This document shows, one piece after another, positions 17,810 through 26,423 of a DNA stretch of 64,000 nucleotides (position 1 is its first letter; every line of letters begins with the position of its first letter). Source of the DNA: SHVZ01 sp041906305 (lineage in GTDB: Bacteria > Pseudomonadota > Alphaproteobacteria > SHVZ01); NCBI GenBank assembly GCA_041906305.1, contig JAYRJL010000001.1:1240001-1304000 (forward strand), read 5' to 3'. The position numbers were made by a program, and so were the translations under genes. The notes below the pieces were generated by a model. It worked only from the letters and a program-made list of their open reading frames with translations. It made no database searches and was not told the DNA's origin.

Positions 17810-18829
17810 ATGGCCGTCGACGCCGCGAAGCTGCATCAGGAATCCATCGTCATAGATGCGGTCTGTCCGCTGCTGCGTGGGCAGAAGTACACGGACTGGT
17901 ACATCGAGGGGGGAGTGACCGTCGCCGCCCCGTCGGTCGGCGCGATGGACGGCATCGACATCACCATGCGGAGCATCGCGGCCTGGAAGTCATTCATCCA
18001 GCGCAACTCCGGCAATGCCGGAAAGGTGACGCAGGTCTTTAACGTGAAGGACATGCGGCAGGCGAAAAGGGACGGCCGACTGGGCCTGCTCTTTCATTTC
18101 CAGGGCACCGACCCGATGGAAGACGATCTCGACATGGTCCACGCCTACAAGGATCTCGGCGTCGGCGTCATCCAGCTCTGCTACAACGTCCGGAACCGTG
18201 TGGGCGACGGCGCGGACGAGCGCCAGGACTCGGGGCTCTCTTATTTCGGCGTCGAGATGATCAAGAAGATGAACGAGGCACGCGTCATCGTCGACGTGGC
18301 GCATACGGGCATCAAGACCAGCTTCGATGCGCTCGAGGTTTCGGAGCGGCCGGTGATCTGCAGCCACGGCAATCCCCGCGCAGTCAAGGATTCCTACAGG
18401 AACCTGCCGGACGACCTGATGAAGGCGATCGCCGCGCAAGGCGGCGTCATCGGCATGGTCGGCTTCCCGGCCTTCGTCGCCGACAGCACGGCGCCCACGC
18501 TGGACCAGTTCATCGACCACATCGCCTACTCGGTCGATCTTGTCGGCGCCGACCATGTCGGACTCGGCATCGACTACTACAACGGCCAGTACCTGGTGAT
18601 GCCGGATGATCAGGCGAAGGCCTTCTATGACACCCGAATCAAGAACGGAAAATGGCGGCCGGGGACCTATCCCCCGCCGCCGCACAAGTACCCGGAAGGC
18701 ATCGAGACGCCGCGCACGCTGCAGAAGCTGACGAAGCGCATGGTCGAGCGCGGCTTCTCGGCCGAGGATACGAAGAAGATCCTCGGGGAGAACTGGCTGC
18801 GGGTTTACGAGCAGGTTTGGGGCAACTGA
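17810..18829 (+). CDS. M19 membrane-dipeptidase-like protein, tandem copy B
   Basis: A 339-residue near-copy of the preceding protein. Manual alignment shows about 44 substitutions and no gaps, or about 87% identity. It shares the same missing N-terminal metal ligands (IDAVCPLL; FHFQGTDP) and the same retained VDVAHTG, ICSHGNPRA and DHVGLGIDYY motifs. Most changes are conservative (Ile/Val, Lys/Arg, Asn/Asp), which suggests both copies remain under selection. The stop overlaps the next gene (TGATG), coupling it to a serine beta-lactamase-fold hydrolase. The duplicate arose in tandem; whether copies A and B differ in substrate is unknown. Confidence 0.8.
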   Translation: MAVDAAKLHQESIVIDAVCPLLRGQKYTDWYIEGGVTVAAPSVGAMDGIDITMRSIAAWKSFIQRNSGNAGKVTQVFNVKDMRQAKRDGRLGLLFHFQGTDPMEDDLDMVHAYKDLGVGVIQLCYNVRNRVGDGADERQDSGLSYFGVEMIKKMNEARVIVDVAHTGIKTSFDALEVSERPVICSHGNPRAVKDSYRNLPDDLMKAIAAQGGVIGMVGFPAFVADSTAPTLDQFIDHIAYSVDLVGADHVGLGIDYYNGQYLVMPDDQAKAFYDTRIKNGKWRPGTYPPPPHKYPEGIETPRTLQKLTKRMVERGFSAEDTKKILGENWLRVYEQVWGN

Positions 18830-20283
18830 TGACTGAAGCACTCTCCGCCGCAGCCCGGCGGATCGTCGAAGCCTATGGTGCGCCCGGCGTCGCGCTGTCG
18901 ATCCTCAAGGACGGCAAGCCGGTCTGGCGCGAGTGCATCGGCGTGATGTCGACCAGGACCGGGAAAGCGCTGCATGACCGAGCCACGTTCGACATCGGCT
19001 CCATCTCGAAGACCTTCAATGCGGCGACCGTCGGCATGCTGGTCGAGGACGGAAAGCTCGCCTGGGACACGCGCGCGATCGACGTGCTTCCGGGGTTCCG
19101 GCTTTCGGACGACAGCCTCACCCGCCATGTGACGATGCGCGACCTCGTCGGCCAGTCGGTCGGCTTCGGCGAGGACAACATCATGAACTATCATTCGCGC
19201 TTCACGCGGCCGGAGATCATCTCGCTGATCCCGACGCTGCCGCTGCGCACGGGCTTCCGCGCGGAATGCGCCTACCAGCAGTTCGGGCCGATCATCGCCA
19301 CCGCGATCGTCGAGCGGCTCACCGGCATGAACTGGGAGGACTACGTCGAGCGCGAGGTGCGGAGCCGCCTCGGCATGGACGAGACCTGGGGCAGCTACTT
19401 CCGCATGCCCGATCCCTCGATCGCCTGCGATCCGCATCTCGATCTCGGCGACGGCAAGATGAGCGTGATCCCGCACCGCAACTTCGATGCGCTGTCGGCG
19501 ACCGGGGGAATGACCTCGACGCTGCGGGATGCCGAGACCTGGTTCTCGGCCTTCGCCTGCGGCGGCGCCGTCAATGGCAGGCGCCTGCTGAAGCCAGAGA
19601 CGGTCGAGGAGATGCTCAGCCCGCGCATCGCGGTCCGCCGCAACGGCATCCATCCGCAGCGCTGGGCCAGCCGCTACGAGGCCAACTTCGTCAGCTATGG
19701 CCTCGGCTGGTACGCGCACGACTTCGCCGGCCGTCGGATCAACGAGCACACGGGGGCGCTGGAAGGCTTCCTGGTGCTCGGCTGCTCTGTCCCCTCCGAA
19801 AGGGTCGCGGTCGTCATCTACACCAACCAGCACCAGTCGCCGGCGATCAACCCGCTCCGTTACCTGCTGCTCGCCCACGCTTTCGGCATCGAGCAGAAGG
19901 ATTGGGACGCCCGTTTCAAGGCCTTTGCCGGCGAGGCCAAGCGGGCGCCGCAGATGATCAACGGCGAGCCATATTTCTGGCGGCCTCTGGGAAGGGCCGA
20001 GGGCACCAGCCCCAGCCAGCCGCTCGCCGACTATGCAGGCGACTACGTCCATCCTGGGTACGGCAAGATACCGGTGCGGGTCGAGGCCGGCGGCATGAGC
20101 ATCGACATCATCGGCAATCCCTGTGATGCGGAGCATTGGGATCGGGAGCTTTTCCGGGCCGTTCCGCGCGATCCGGCGATCCGCTCGTACCACCAGCAGA
20201 TCTTCTTCCGGTTCGAGCCCGATCCGACGGGCCGATTGACCCGCATCGAAATCCCGACCATCGGGCGCTTCACGCGAATCTGA
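18829..20283 (+). CDS. Serine beta-lactamase-fold hydrolase (class C / D-aminopeptidase-esterase type)
   Basis: A 484-residue serine hydrolase of the beta-lactamase/penicillin-binding-like fold. The SxxK nucleophile motif is SISK at residues 58-61, the second motif is YQQ in CAYQQFG (rather than YxN), and the third is HTG in NEHTGALEG. There is no signal peptide, so it acts in the cytoplasm. A C-terminal domain of about 120 residues follows the catalytic part, as in many D-aminopeptidase and esterase relatives. It is translationally coupled to the tandem M19 genes, which points to work on a product of those enzymes, perhaps a peptide, lactam or ester. It should not be called an antibiotic-resistance enzyme on this evidence. 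Confidence 0.83.
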   Translation: MTEALSAAARRIVEAYGAPGVALSILKDGKPVWRECIGVMSTRTGKALHDRATFDIGSISKTFNAATVGMLVEDGKLAWDTRAIDVLPGFRLSDDSLTRHVTMRDLVGQSVGFGEDNIMNYHSRFTRPEIISLIPTLPLRTGFRAECAYQQFGPIIATAIVERLTGMNWEDYVEREVRSRLGMDETWGSYFRMPDPSIACDPHLDLGDGKMSVIPHRNFDALSATGGMTSTLRDAETWFSAFACGGAVNGRRLLKPETVEEMLSPRIAVRRNGIHPQRWASRYEANFVSYGLGWYAHDFAGRRINEHTGALEGFLVLGCSVPSERVAVVIYTNQHQSPAINPLRYLLLAHAFGIEQKDWDARFKAFAGEAKRAPQMINGEPYFWRPLGRAEGTSPSQPLADYAGDYVHPGYGKIPVRVEAGGMSIDIIGNPCDAEHWDRELFRAVPRDPAIRSYHQQIFFRFEPDPTGRLTRIEIPTIGRFTRI

Positions 20284-20376
20284 CGCGGCGCCTTTGGCGG
20301 CCGCCTCGGGCGGCATGGTATGGTCGTTCGCCGTGCTGGCCACCTCGGACCGGTCCGGCTGAGGGACCAAGAGCGC

Positions 20377-22416
20377 ATGGCTCTTAGGCGTGTCTTCGGC
20401 TCGATGTCGTGGCGAGCGCTGGCCGCGGTGCTCGGCGGCGTCGCCGCGACCCTGGTGCTCCTCCTGGCTCTGGAAGCGGTCGTCCAGCGGCGCGCGGCGG
20501 ACCGGGCCCGGACCGAGACCACCCGCATCGCCATGACTCTCCGTTCCCAGATGGAGCAGGACCTCGCCGCGACGATCCTGCTGCAGAAGGGGCTGGCTGC
20601 GCAGTTCGCGACGAATCCCGACATGACTTCGTCCGAATTCGAGGCCTTTGCGCGCGATCTCCTGATCGGCGCCCGCCACGTGCGGAACCTCGGTGTCTCG
20701 CATGGAACAATCATCGCCGACGTCTATCCGAGGGATGGTAACAACGCATCGGCAATCGGAACCGACTACCGGACCCTCGCCGACCAGTGGCCGACGATCG
20801 AACGCGCGATCGCCTCGCGGTCGAGCCAACTGACCGGGCCTGCCCGGCTGGTGCAGGGCGGCATGGGGCTGATCGGACGAACGCCGGTCTTCCGCTCGCC
20901 GCCGGCGGGCACGCCGGGGAGCGGCGAGTTCCTGGGCATCGTCAGCGTGGTCATCGATCTCGCCAGCCTCTGGTCCCGGCTCAACTTCCCGGAGATAGAG
21001 GCGACGCACAGCATCGCGCTTCGCGGCGTCGACGCACGTGGCGCCGAGGGAGCCGTCTTCTATGGCGACGCCGCGCTTTTCGAGGGAGACGGGACGATCC
21101 TCGACGTCCTGCTGCCCGGCGGCAGCTGGAAGCTGGCGCTTGCGCCAAGGCTGGGCGGGGCGATCCTGCCGGAGCTGGTCGCGGCGCGATGGTTCGGGAT
21201 CGCCGCCGCGTTGCTTGCCGGGCTCGCGACCTTCCTGGTCGTCCGCTATGTCGAGCAGGGGCGCCGCGCCCGGCGCCGTCTGGCGGAGAGCGAGGCAAGG
21301 TTCCGCGACTTCGCCGAGAGCTCCGCCGACTGGTTCTGGGAGACCGGTCCGGATCATCGCTTCATCTGGATGTCGGTGCAGGCCGAAGGCGTGATCGGCC
21401 GTGCGGTCGACACGGTGCTTGGACAGCGCTGCGTGGAGTTCGCGGACGGCGACGCTGCGGCCCCGCTATGGTCGAACCATCTCGAGGATCTTGCGGCCCG
21501 CCGTGCCTTTCGCGATTTCGTCTTCCCGGCCGGAACGGCCCGCGGCACGCGATGGATCCGCGCCAGCGGGGTTCCGGTCATGGCGCCGGACGGGGCGTTC
21601 CTCGGATATCGCGGCTCCGCCTCGGACATCACCGAGCGCGAAGGCGAACGCGCCCGGCTTGCCGAGGCATTGAATCAGGCCGAGGCGGCCAACATGGCGA
21701 AGTCCTCGTTCCTGGCCCAGATGAGCCACGAGCTGCGGACGCCGCTCAATGCGATCATCGGTTTTGCCGAGATCATCTCCGGCCAGCTTTTCGGCACAAA
21801 TGCCGCGGACCGCTACCGTGCCTACGCTGGAGACATTCTGGCGAGCGGACGCCATCTGCTCTCGCTCGTCAACGATCTCCTCGATATCGGTCGCATCGAG
21901 TCCGGAGAGCTGCGCATCCAGACCGAGGAGATCGCGCTGCCGGCGCTCGTCGCCGATGCCGTCAGCATGATCTCGCCGTCGGCGGAGAAGGCGGGACTGG
22001 CCGTCGAGGTCGATATGCCCGAGTTGCCTAAACTGGATGCCGATCCGCGGGCACTGATGCAGATCCTGGTGAACCTCCTCACCAACGCCGTCAAGTTCAC
22101 GCCGCCCGGCGGCAGGGTGCGCGTGTCGGCCAAGCTCGAGAGCGCCGGCTCGCTCCTGATCTCCGTCGCCGACACCGGCGTCGGCATCGACCCGGAAGAT
22201 CTCGCCCGCGTGCTCCGCCCCTTCGAGCAGGTGGAGAGCCCCTTCGTGCGCGAGCGAGGCGGAGCCGGGCTCGGCCTTCCGATCGCCAAGGGGCTGATGC
22301 AGAGGCATGGCGGCACGCTGACGATCGAAAGCTGGCTCGGCGGTGGGACCATCGTCACCTGCCGCTTTCCCCCCTCGCGGATCCGCAGCAGTCGGACGCG
22401 TCTGGTCGCCGGCTGA
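20377..22416 (+). CDS. Sensor histidine kinase with periplasmic CHASE domain and PAS domain
   Basis: A 679-residue membrane kinase. A first membrane segment (about residues 12-32) is followed by a periplasmic CHASE-like sensor region (RHVRNLGVSHG, YPRDGN, IGTDYR), then a second membrane segment (about 268-292). Next come a PAS domain (ARFRDFAESSADWFWETGPD) and a kinase core with phospho-acceptor His451 in QMSHELRTPLN. The N box is LLTNAVKF, and the G boxes are DTGVGID and GAGLGLPIAKG. CHASE domains bind small extracellular ligands. No response regulator gene is adjacent, so it is an orphan kinase. The ATG at 20377 is the best start; an upstream GTG is also open. It lies next to the peptide island and may sense its substrate, which is inference. 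Confidence 0.87.
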   Translation: MALRRVFGSMSWRALAAVLGGVAATLVLLLALEAVVQRRAADRARTETTRIAMTLRSQMEQDLAATILLQKGLAAQFATNPDMTSSEFEAFARDLLIGARHVRNLGVSHGTIIADVYPRDGNNASAIGTDYRTLADQWPTIERAIASRSSQLTGPARLVQGGMGLIGRTPVFRSPPAGTPGSGEFLGIVSVVIDLASLWSRLNFPEIEATHSIALRGVDARGAEGAVFYGDAALFEGDGTILDVLLPGGSWKLALAPRLGGAILPELVAARWFGIAAALLAGLATFLVVRYVEQGRRARRRLAESEARFRDFAESSADWFWETGPDHRFIWMSVQAEGVIGRAVDTVLGQRCVEFADGDAAAPLWSNHLEDLAARRAFRDFVFPAGTARGTRWIRASGVPVMAPDGAFLGYRGSASDITEREGERARLAEALNQAEAANMAKSSFLAQMSHELRTPLNAIIGFAEIISGQLFGTNAADRYRAYAGDILASGRHLLSLVNDLLDIGRIESGELRIQTEEIALPALVADAVSMISPSAEKAGLAVEVDMPELPKLDADPRALMQILVNLLTNAVKFTPPGGRVRVSAKLESAGSLLISVADTGVGIDPEDLARVLRPFEQVESPFVRERGGAGLGLPIAKGLMQRHGGTLTIESWLGGGTIVTCRFPPSRIRSSRTRLVAG

Positions 22417-22420
22417 GACC

Positions 22421-23815
22421 TCAGTCACCGCGCGGCGGCGGTGCGTCTCCCATGTCCCAGAAAAGCCCCGTCATGATCGCGAGCCCCTCGCGCAGCAAAG
22501 GCTCGAGCACATGCTCGTTGGGTGCATGCTGGGAGCACGCGGCGTAGGAGTGCGGAACCCAGATCGTCGGCATGCCGAGCGTGTCGGCGAAGCAATCGTT
22601 GGGGAGCGAGCCACCGAGATTCGGCAGCACGGCCGGCTTGGTGTTGGTCGTTCTCTCCAAGGACGCGGCCGCCCAGCGCGCCGCCGGATGATCCGGGTCG
22701 ACGCGGGTCGCATGCATGATCACTTCCTTCGACGCCTTCACCTCGACCATCCGGAAACCCTGCGCATCCAGGTGCCGGCGGATCGCCGGCAGGAAGGTCC
22801 CGGGGTCGCGGTCCACGGTGAAGCGGATCTGGCAATGAGCGCTGGCGGTCGGCGGCACGGCATTGACCGGCTTCAGCGGATTGCCGGTCGAGAAGGCCAG
22901 GACCTCGAAGGTGTTCCATGCGAAGACCTTCTCGGCCGCCGAAAGGCCCGGCTCGCCCCACCAGAGGTCGATCTCGGGCGCGTCCTCGCCGCCCGAAACC
23001 TCGCAATCTGCGAGCGCGTGCCGGATCGAATTGGGAATCGAAGCCGGCACGATGTCGCGGCAGAGAACCTTGCCCTTGGCATCGATCAGCGAGGCGATCG
23101 CATGCGCGAGGATCACGCCAGGGTTCGCGAGCAGTCCGCCCCAGTTGCCCGAGTGATGGCCGCCCTTCCTCAAATTGACGGTCAGATCGAAATTGAGCGC
23201 GCCTCTGGTGCCCATGAAGATCGTCGGCCGTTCCGGCGAGAGCCTGGGGCCGTCGGAACCGATCAGGATGTCGGCCTTCAGCTCGTCGCGGGCGAGTGCG
23301 CAGAACTCGGCGAGGCCGGGCGATCCGATCTCCTCGCTGGTCTCGATCAGGATGCGCGAGTTGAAGCCGAGGTTGCCGCGCTCGGCCAGAACGAATCCGA
23401 GCGCCGCCAGGTTGATCGTATGCTGGCTCTTGTTGTCGGCGGTGCCACGGCCGTACCAGCGCTCGCCGACCTTGTCCAATATCCACGGATCACGGTTCTC
23501 GGCCCAGCTTCCTTCCTGTCCGCGGATGACGTCGCCGTGCCCGTAGGTCAGAACGGTCGGCAGGTTCTCGCCTTCGCGCCGCTCGGCGGTAAGGAACGGT
23601 CCGCCCGGTGCCACCGGGTTCTCGTGAATCTTGATCTTGTAGCCGAACTTGCTCAGCTGCGGGCCGATCTCATCCTTCAGATAGCCGTAGAGGTGCGGCC
23701 GGCTCTCCGGCACCTGGCTCTCGGTATGGTAGGCGACGCGACGTGCCAGGTCCTTGAAGAAGGTGCCATCGTCGAAATGGCGATGGGCGCGAGCGATGGC
23801 GGCGGCGCGGGTCAT
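22421..23815 (-). CDS. M20-family metallopeptidase (carnosinase/dipeptidase-like)
   Basis: A 464-residue di-zinc peptidase. Metal and catalytic residues are visible: TYGHGDVIRG (His ligand and catalytic Asp), GRGTADNKSQH (bridging Asp), ETSEEIGSPG (catalytic Glu and ligand Glu), LIGSDGPR (Asp), and the final His in CSQHAPNEHV. The length and the dimerisation-domain insertion fit M20 dipeptidases and acyl-amino-acid hydrolases. AGAGGA lies 8 bases before the ATG at 23815. One base separates its start from the stop of the upstream glycosyltransferase, so they are cotranscribed, an odd pairing. It converges on the CHASE kinase with a 4-base gap. Confidence 0.88.
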   Translation of the reverse strand: MTRAAAIARAHRHFDDGTFFKDLARRVAYHTESQVPESRPHLYGYLKDEIGPQLSKFGYKIKIHENPVAPGGPFLTAERREGENLPTVLTYGHGDVIRGQEGSWAENRDPWILDKVGERWYGRGTADNKSQHTINLAALGFVLAERGNLGFNSRILIETSEEIGSPGLAEFCALARDELKADILIGSDGPRLSPERPTIFMGTRGALNFDLTVNLRKGGHHSGNWGGLLANPGVILAHAIASLIDAKGKVLCRDIVPASIPNSIRHALADCEVSGGEDAPEIDLWWGEPGLSAAEKVFAWNTFEVLAFSTGNPLKPVNAVPPTASAHCQIRFTVDRDPGTFLPAIRRHLDAQGFRMVEVKASKEVIMHATRVDPDHPAARWAAASLERTTNTKPAVLPNLGGSLPNDCFADTLGMPTIWVPHSYAACSQHAPNEHVLEPLLREGLAIMTGLFWDMGDAPPPRGD

Positions 23816-23816
23816 G

Positions 23817-25013
23817 TCACGTTCCTCTGGCAAGGTCGAGCAAGGCGCGGGCAAATCGATCCATGCCGCTCCGCTGGCGCCACCCCTCGCCGGCCTGCAC
23901 CGCTGCGGCCCCGAAGCGGGGATACTCGGCGACGACGTCGAGCAGCGCGTCCGCGAAAGCGCCGGCGCTGCGGTTCGCCGCGATCCGCCCGGCATCCGGA
24001 TATGAAGCGAGGTCGCTCGCCATCAGCGTCTGGGGCGGCACGACGACGGGGCGCCCGAAATAGAAGGCTTCCTCGAACACGGCGGAGCTGCCGGTAACGT
24101 AGACCGCGTCCTGGTAAGGCAGGAGCACGACGTCGGCATCGGCGATGAGCTCGTAGTACGCCGTCTCGCCGAGGAATCCCTTGACCACTCGGGTGTCGTC
24201 GCGCCCCGCTGCGAAGGCCTCGAACTCCCTCGCGCGCTCGGCATCGACATGCCAGCCATTGACCTGGACGATGAACTCGACGTCCTGGCGCCGGGCGGCG
24301 ACGGCGGAAATGATGTCCCTGAGCAGGTGGAATCCCTTGCGGGCGGTCGCCTCCCCGCAGAAGAGCACCCGGCAGCGATCGCCCGCCGGTCGAGGCCGGT
24401 CGCGCAGGCGCGGCCACCATGACGAAGCCGGGTTCGGGTAGGGCACGACGCCGACCGGCATGTCTGAGAGGAAGCGGAACTCCTCGGCCTGGACCTCGGC
24501 CAGCGTCAGGAGCCTGATGCGTTCCCGGACGCGCCGGAGCTGGATGAAGGCATGCCGATAGAGAACCGCGTCCATCGTCGCGGTGCCCTGGATGAGGCCG
24601 GAGGCATGCGGCAGGACGAGGGCGACGCGCGTCGACGCAGGCAGGTTTCCCTGGGCCAGCCACATGGCGAGACCCCAGAGAAGGCGGTTCGTCGCCGTGT
24701 GGACCACGATCAACGCCTCGTTGAGGTCGATACGGGCCTGCAGTGCGGCGAGATCCTTCAGCACGACCTCGTTCAGGTGAAGATAAGCCTCGAGATCATG
24801 CGTCAGCGGGTCCTGCGAGACCCGCCGATAGGGGTGGAATTCGAAGTGCGGCTCGGCGCCCAGGTCCGCGACCAGTTCCGGTGCCGCCTCCCGGTGCACG
24901 AGAAGGCGATGCGGCGCCTGCGCGCGGCGAAGCTCGCTCACCAGTTCGCGATCGAGATTGTAGTGGTGTCCGATCGGGGACTGCAGACCCGGATCGAGAA
25001 GAACGATGTGCAT
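23817..25013 (-). CDS. GT4-like glycosyltransferase
   Basis: A 398-residue protein with a GT-B fold layout. The N-terminal part starts MHIVLLDPGLQSPIGHHYN. The C-terminal Rossmann part contains RVLFCGEATARKGFHLL and VVKGFLGETAYYEL. The donor-site E-x7-E-like block SSAVFEEAFYFGRPVVVP lies near residues 320-337. It has no signal peptide or membrane segment. The ATG at 25013 is chosen because earlier in-frame sequence is arginine-rich and unlike the family; no good ribosome-binding site is seen. It is cotranscribed with an M20 peptidase and has no other polysaccharide genes nearby. Acceptor and donor are unknown. Confidence 0.75.
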   Translation of the reverse strand: MHIVLLDPGLQSPIGHHYNLDRELVSELRRAQAPHRLLVHREAAPELVADLGAEPHFEFHPYRRVSQDPLTHDLEAYLHLNEVVLKDLAALQARIDLNEALIVVHTATNRLLWGLAMWLAQGNLPASTRVALVLPHASGLIQGTATMDAVLYRHAFIQLRRVRERIRLLTLAEVQAEEFRFLSDMPVGVVPYPNPASSWWPRLRDRPRPAGDRCRVLFCGEATARKGFHLLRDIISAVAARRQDVEFIVQVNGWHVDAERAREFEAFAAGRDDTRVVKGFLGETAYYELIADADVVLLPYQDAVYVTGSSAVFEEAFYFGRPVVVPPQTLMASDLASYPDAGRIAANRSAGAFADALLDVVAEYPRFGAAAVQAGEGWRQRSGMDRFARALLDLARGT

Positions 25014-25178
25014 TCCGAAACAGTTTACTCCGATACTGAGACGGCGGAGAAGTCGCACCCGGCGAGCGGGCCGAAGCCCTCGGGGGACCAAGACAGGGGT
25101 TGTTTAGTCGAAACCGCCGGCGAAGATAGGTTCCAAGAGTGGCTTATGGCAAAGGCCACCGGGCAGGGGGAGATGTCG
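25014..25178. promoter_or_regulatory. Divergent promoter region, glycosyltransferase and Rieske operons
   Basis: This 165-base gap separates the leftward glycosyltransferase start from the rightward Rieske oxygenase start. It must hold promoters for both operons. No clear paired -35/-10 boxes or operator could be chosen by eye. AGGGGGAG at 25165-25172 is the ribosome-binding site that favours the ATG at 25179 for the oxygenase over the in-frame ATGs at 25146 and 25173. Confidence 0.35.
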
Positions 25179-26423
25179 ATGGATGCTCCGATTCCACCGA
25201 GCGTGGCGGCGCGGCGCGACTATGTCCGCCGCCTCGCGGCCGATCACCGTCCCGGCGGGCCGCTGGCCGGCGCCTTCTACACCTCGCCCGATGTTTTCCA
25301 GGAGGACATGGCGCGGATCTGGACTCGCTACTGGCTGCATGCCGGGCATACCTGCCAGATCCCGCGGCCGGGCGACTGGTTCACCTATGACGTCGGGCGG
25401 GATTCGGTGATCGTCGTCCGCGCCGAGTCCGGCGACATCCGCGCCTTCCACAACACCTGCCGCCATCGCGGCAGCCGCGTGTGCCCGGCCGAGGCCGGCA
25501 GCAGCCGGCGGCTGACCTGTCCCTATCATGCCTGGTCCTACGGCCTCGACGGCAGGCTGATGATGGATCCGACGGCCGAGTTCGGCTTGGATCGCGCCGA
25601 ACTCTCGCTTCACCCGGTCAAAGTCCGGATGGTTGCAGGTGTCATCTTCGTCGCGCTCTCGGACGAGCCGGTCGACTTCGAGGAGGGATTCTCGACGATC
25701 GAGAGGAAGCTGGCACCGCATGGTCTCGAGCGTGCCAAGCTCGCCCACAAGATCGACTATGTGGTGAAGGCCAACTGGAAGCTGGTCTTCGAGAACAACC
25801 GCGAATGCTATCACTGCCCGCCGAACCATCGGGAGTACAACCTCGCGACTTACGATGTGCGCCGCGACAATGCGGTCTTGGATCCGAAGCTGAGGCCCGA
25901 GATGGAGCGGATCGTCGCCGAATCCAATGCGCGGTTCCGTGCCCTCGGCCTCGATGAAGGCGATGCGCATTCGGAAATGTCCGGCGACCATTGGCGTTGC
26001 CGGCGTGCGCCCCTGATGAAGGGGTTCACCACCCAAAGCCTGGACGGAAAGTCGGTATCGACGCTGATGGGCGACTTCAAGGAGCGCGACGTGGGCACGC
26101 TCCGGACCACGGTCTTCCCGAATTTCTGGCAGCATGCGAACGACGACTATGCCTGCGCCAGCCGGCTGACCGCGATCGGCCCGGCCGAGACGCACGTTCG
26201 GGTATTCTGGTTCGTCGACCGGGATGCGCAGGAGGGCAGGGACTACACGCTCGATCGCCTGCTGCCGATCTGGAAGCTCACATCCGAACAGGACTGGGAC
26301 ATCTGTCGGTGGAACCAGCAGGGCGTTTCCTCGTCCCGCTATGTCCCGGGCCGCTACTCGACCGCGCGCGAGCAGAACGTTGCCCATTTCGTCGACTGGT
26401 ATCTCCGTGAGGTGGTGAAATGA
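25179..26423 (+). CDS. Rieske non-heme iron oxygenase, alpha subunit (GbcA/betaine-demethylase-like)
   Basis: A 414-residue oxygenase. The Rieske [2Fe-2S] site is CRHRG (about residue 96) and CPYHAW. The mononuclear iron ligands are the two histidines in NNRECYHCPPNHREYN. The sequence layout resembles glycine-betaine monooxygenase GbcA and stachydrine or choline-type demethylases, which oxidise an N-methyl group and release formaldehyde. The ATGA overlap with the next gene, a dimethylglycine-dehydrogenase-like flavoprotein, strongly supports a role in stepwise N-demethylation. No ferredoxin-reductase (GbcB-like) gene is present in the window, so the electron-transfer partner must be elsewhere. 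The exact quaternary amine is not settled. Confidence 0.85.
   Translation: MDAPIPPSVAARRDYVRRLAADHRPGGPLAGAFYTSPDVFQEDMARIWTRYWLHAGHTCQIPRPGDWFTYDVGRDSVIVVRAESGDIRAFHNTCRHRGSRVCPAEAGSSRRLTCPYHAWSYGLDGRLMMDPTAEFGLDRAELSLHPVKVRMVAGVIFVALSDEPVDFEEGFSTIERKLAPHGLERAKLAHKIDYVVKANWKLVFENNRECYHCPPNHREYNLATYDVRRDNAVLDPKLRPEMERIVAESNARFRALGLDEGDAHSEMSGDHWRCRRAPLMKGFTTQSLDGKSVSTLMGDFKERDVGTLRTTVFPNFWQHANDDYACASRLTAIGPAETHVRVFWFVDRDAQEGRDYTLDRLLPIWKLTSEQDWDICRWNQQGVSSSRYVPGRYSTAREQNVAHFVDWYLREVVK

Noticed and set aside
18829..20283. Antibiotic-resistance beta-lactamase
   Set aside because: No signal peptide, YQQ instead of YxN, an extra C-terminal domain, and coupling to dipeptidase-like genes all point to a metabolic hydrolase.
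18805..21357. An 850-codon minus-strand open frame across the beta-lactamase-fold and kinase genes
   Set aside because: Both genes beneath it have clear motifs. The antisense protein is low-complexity and has no family features, so it is a GC-driven shadow.
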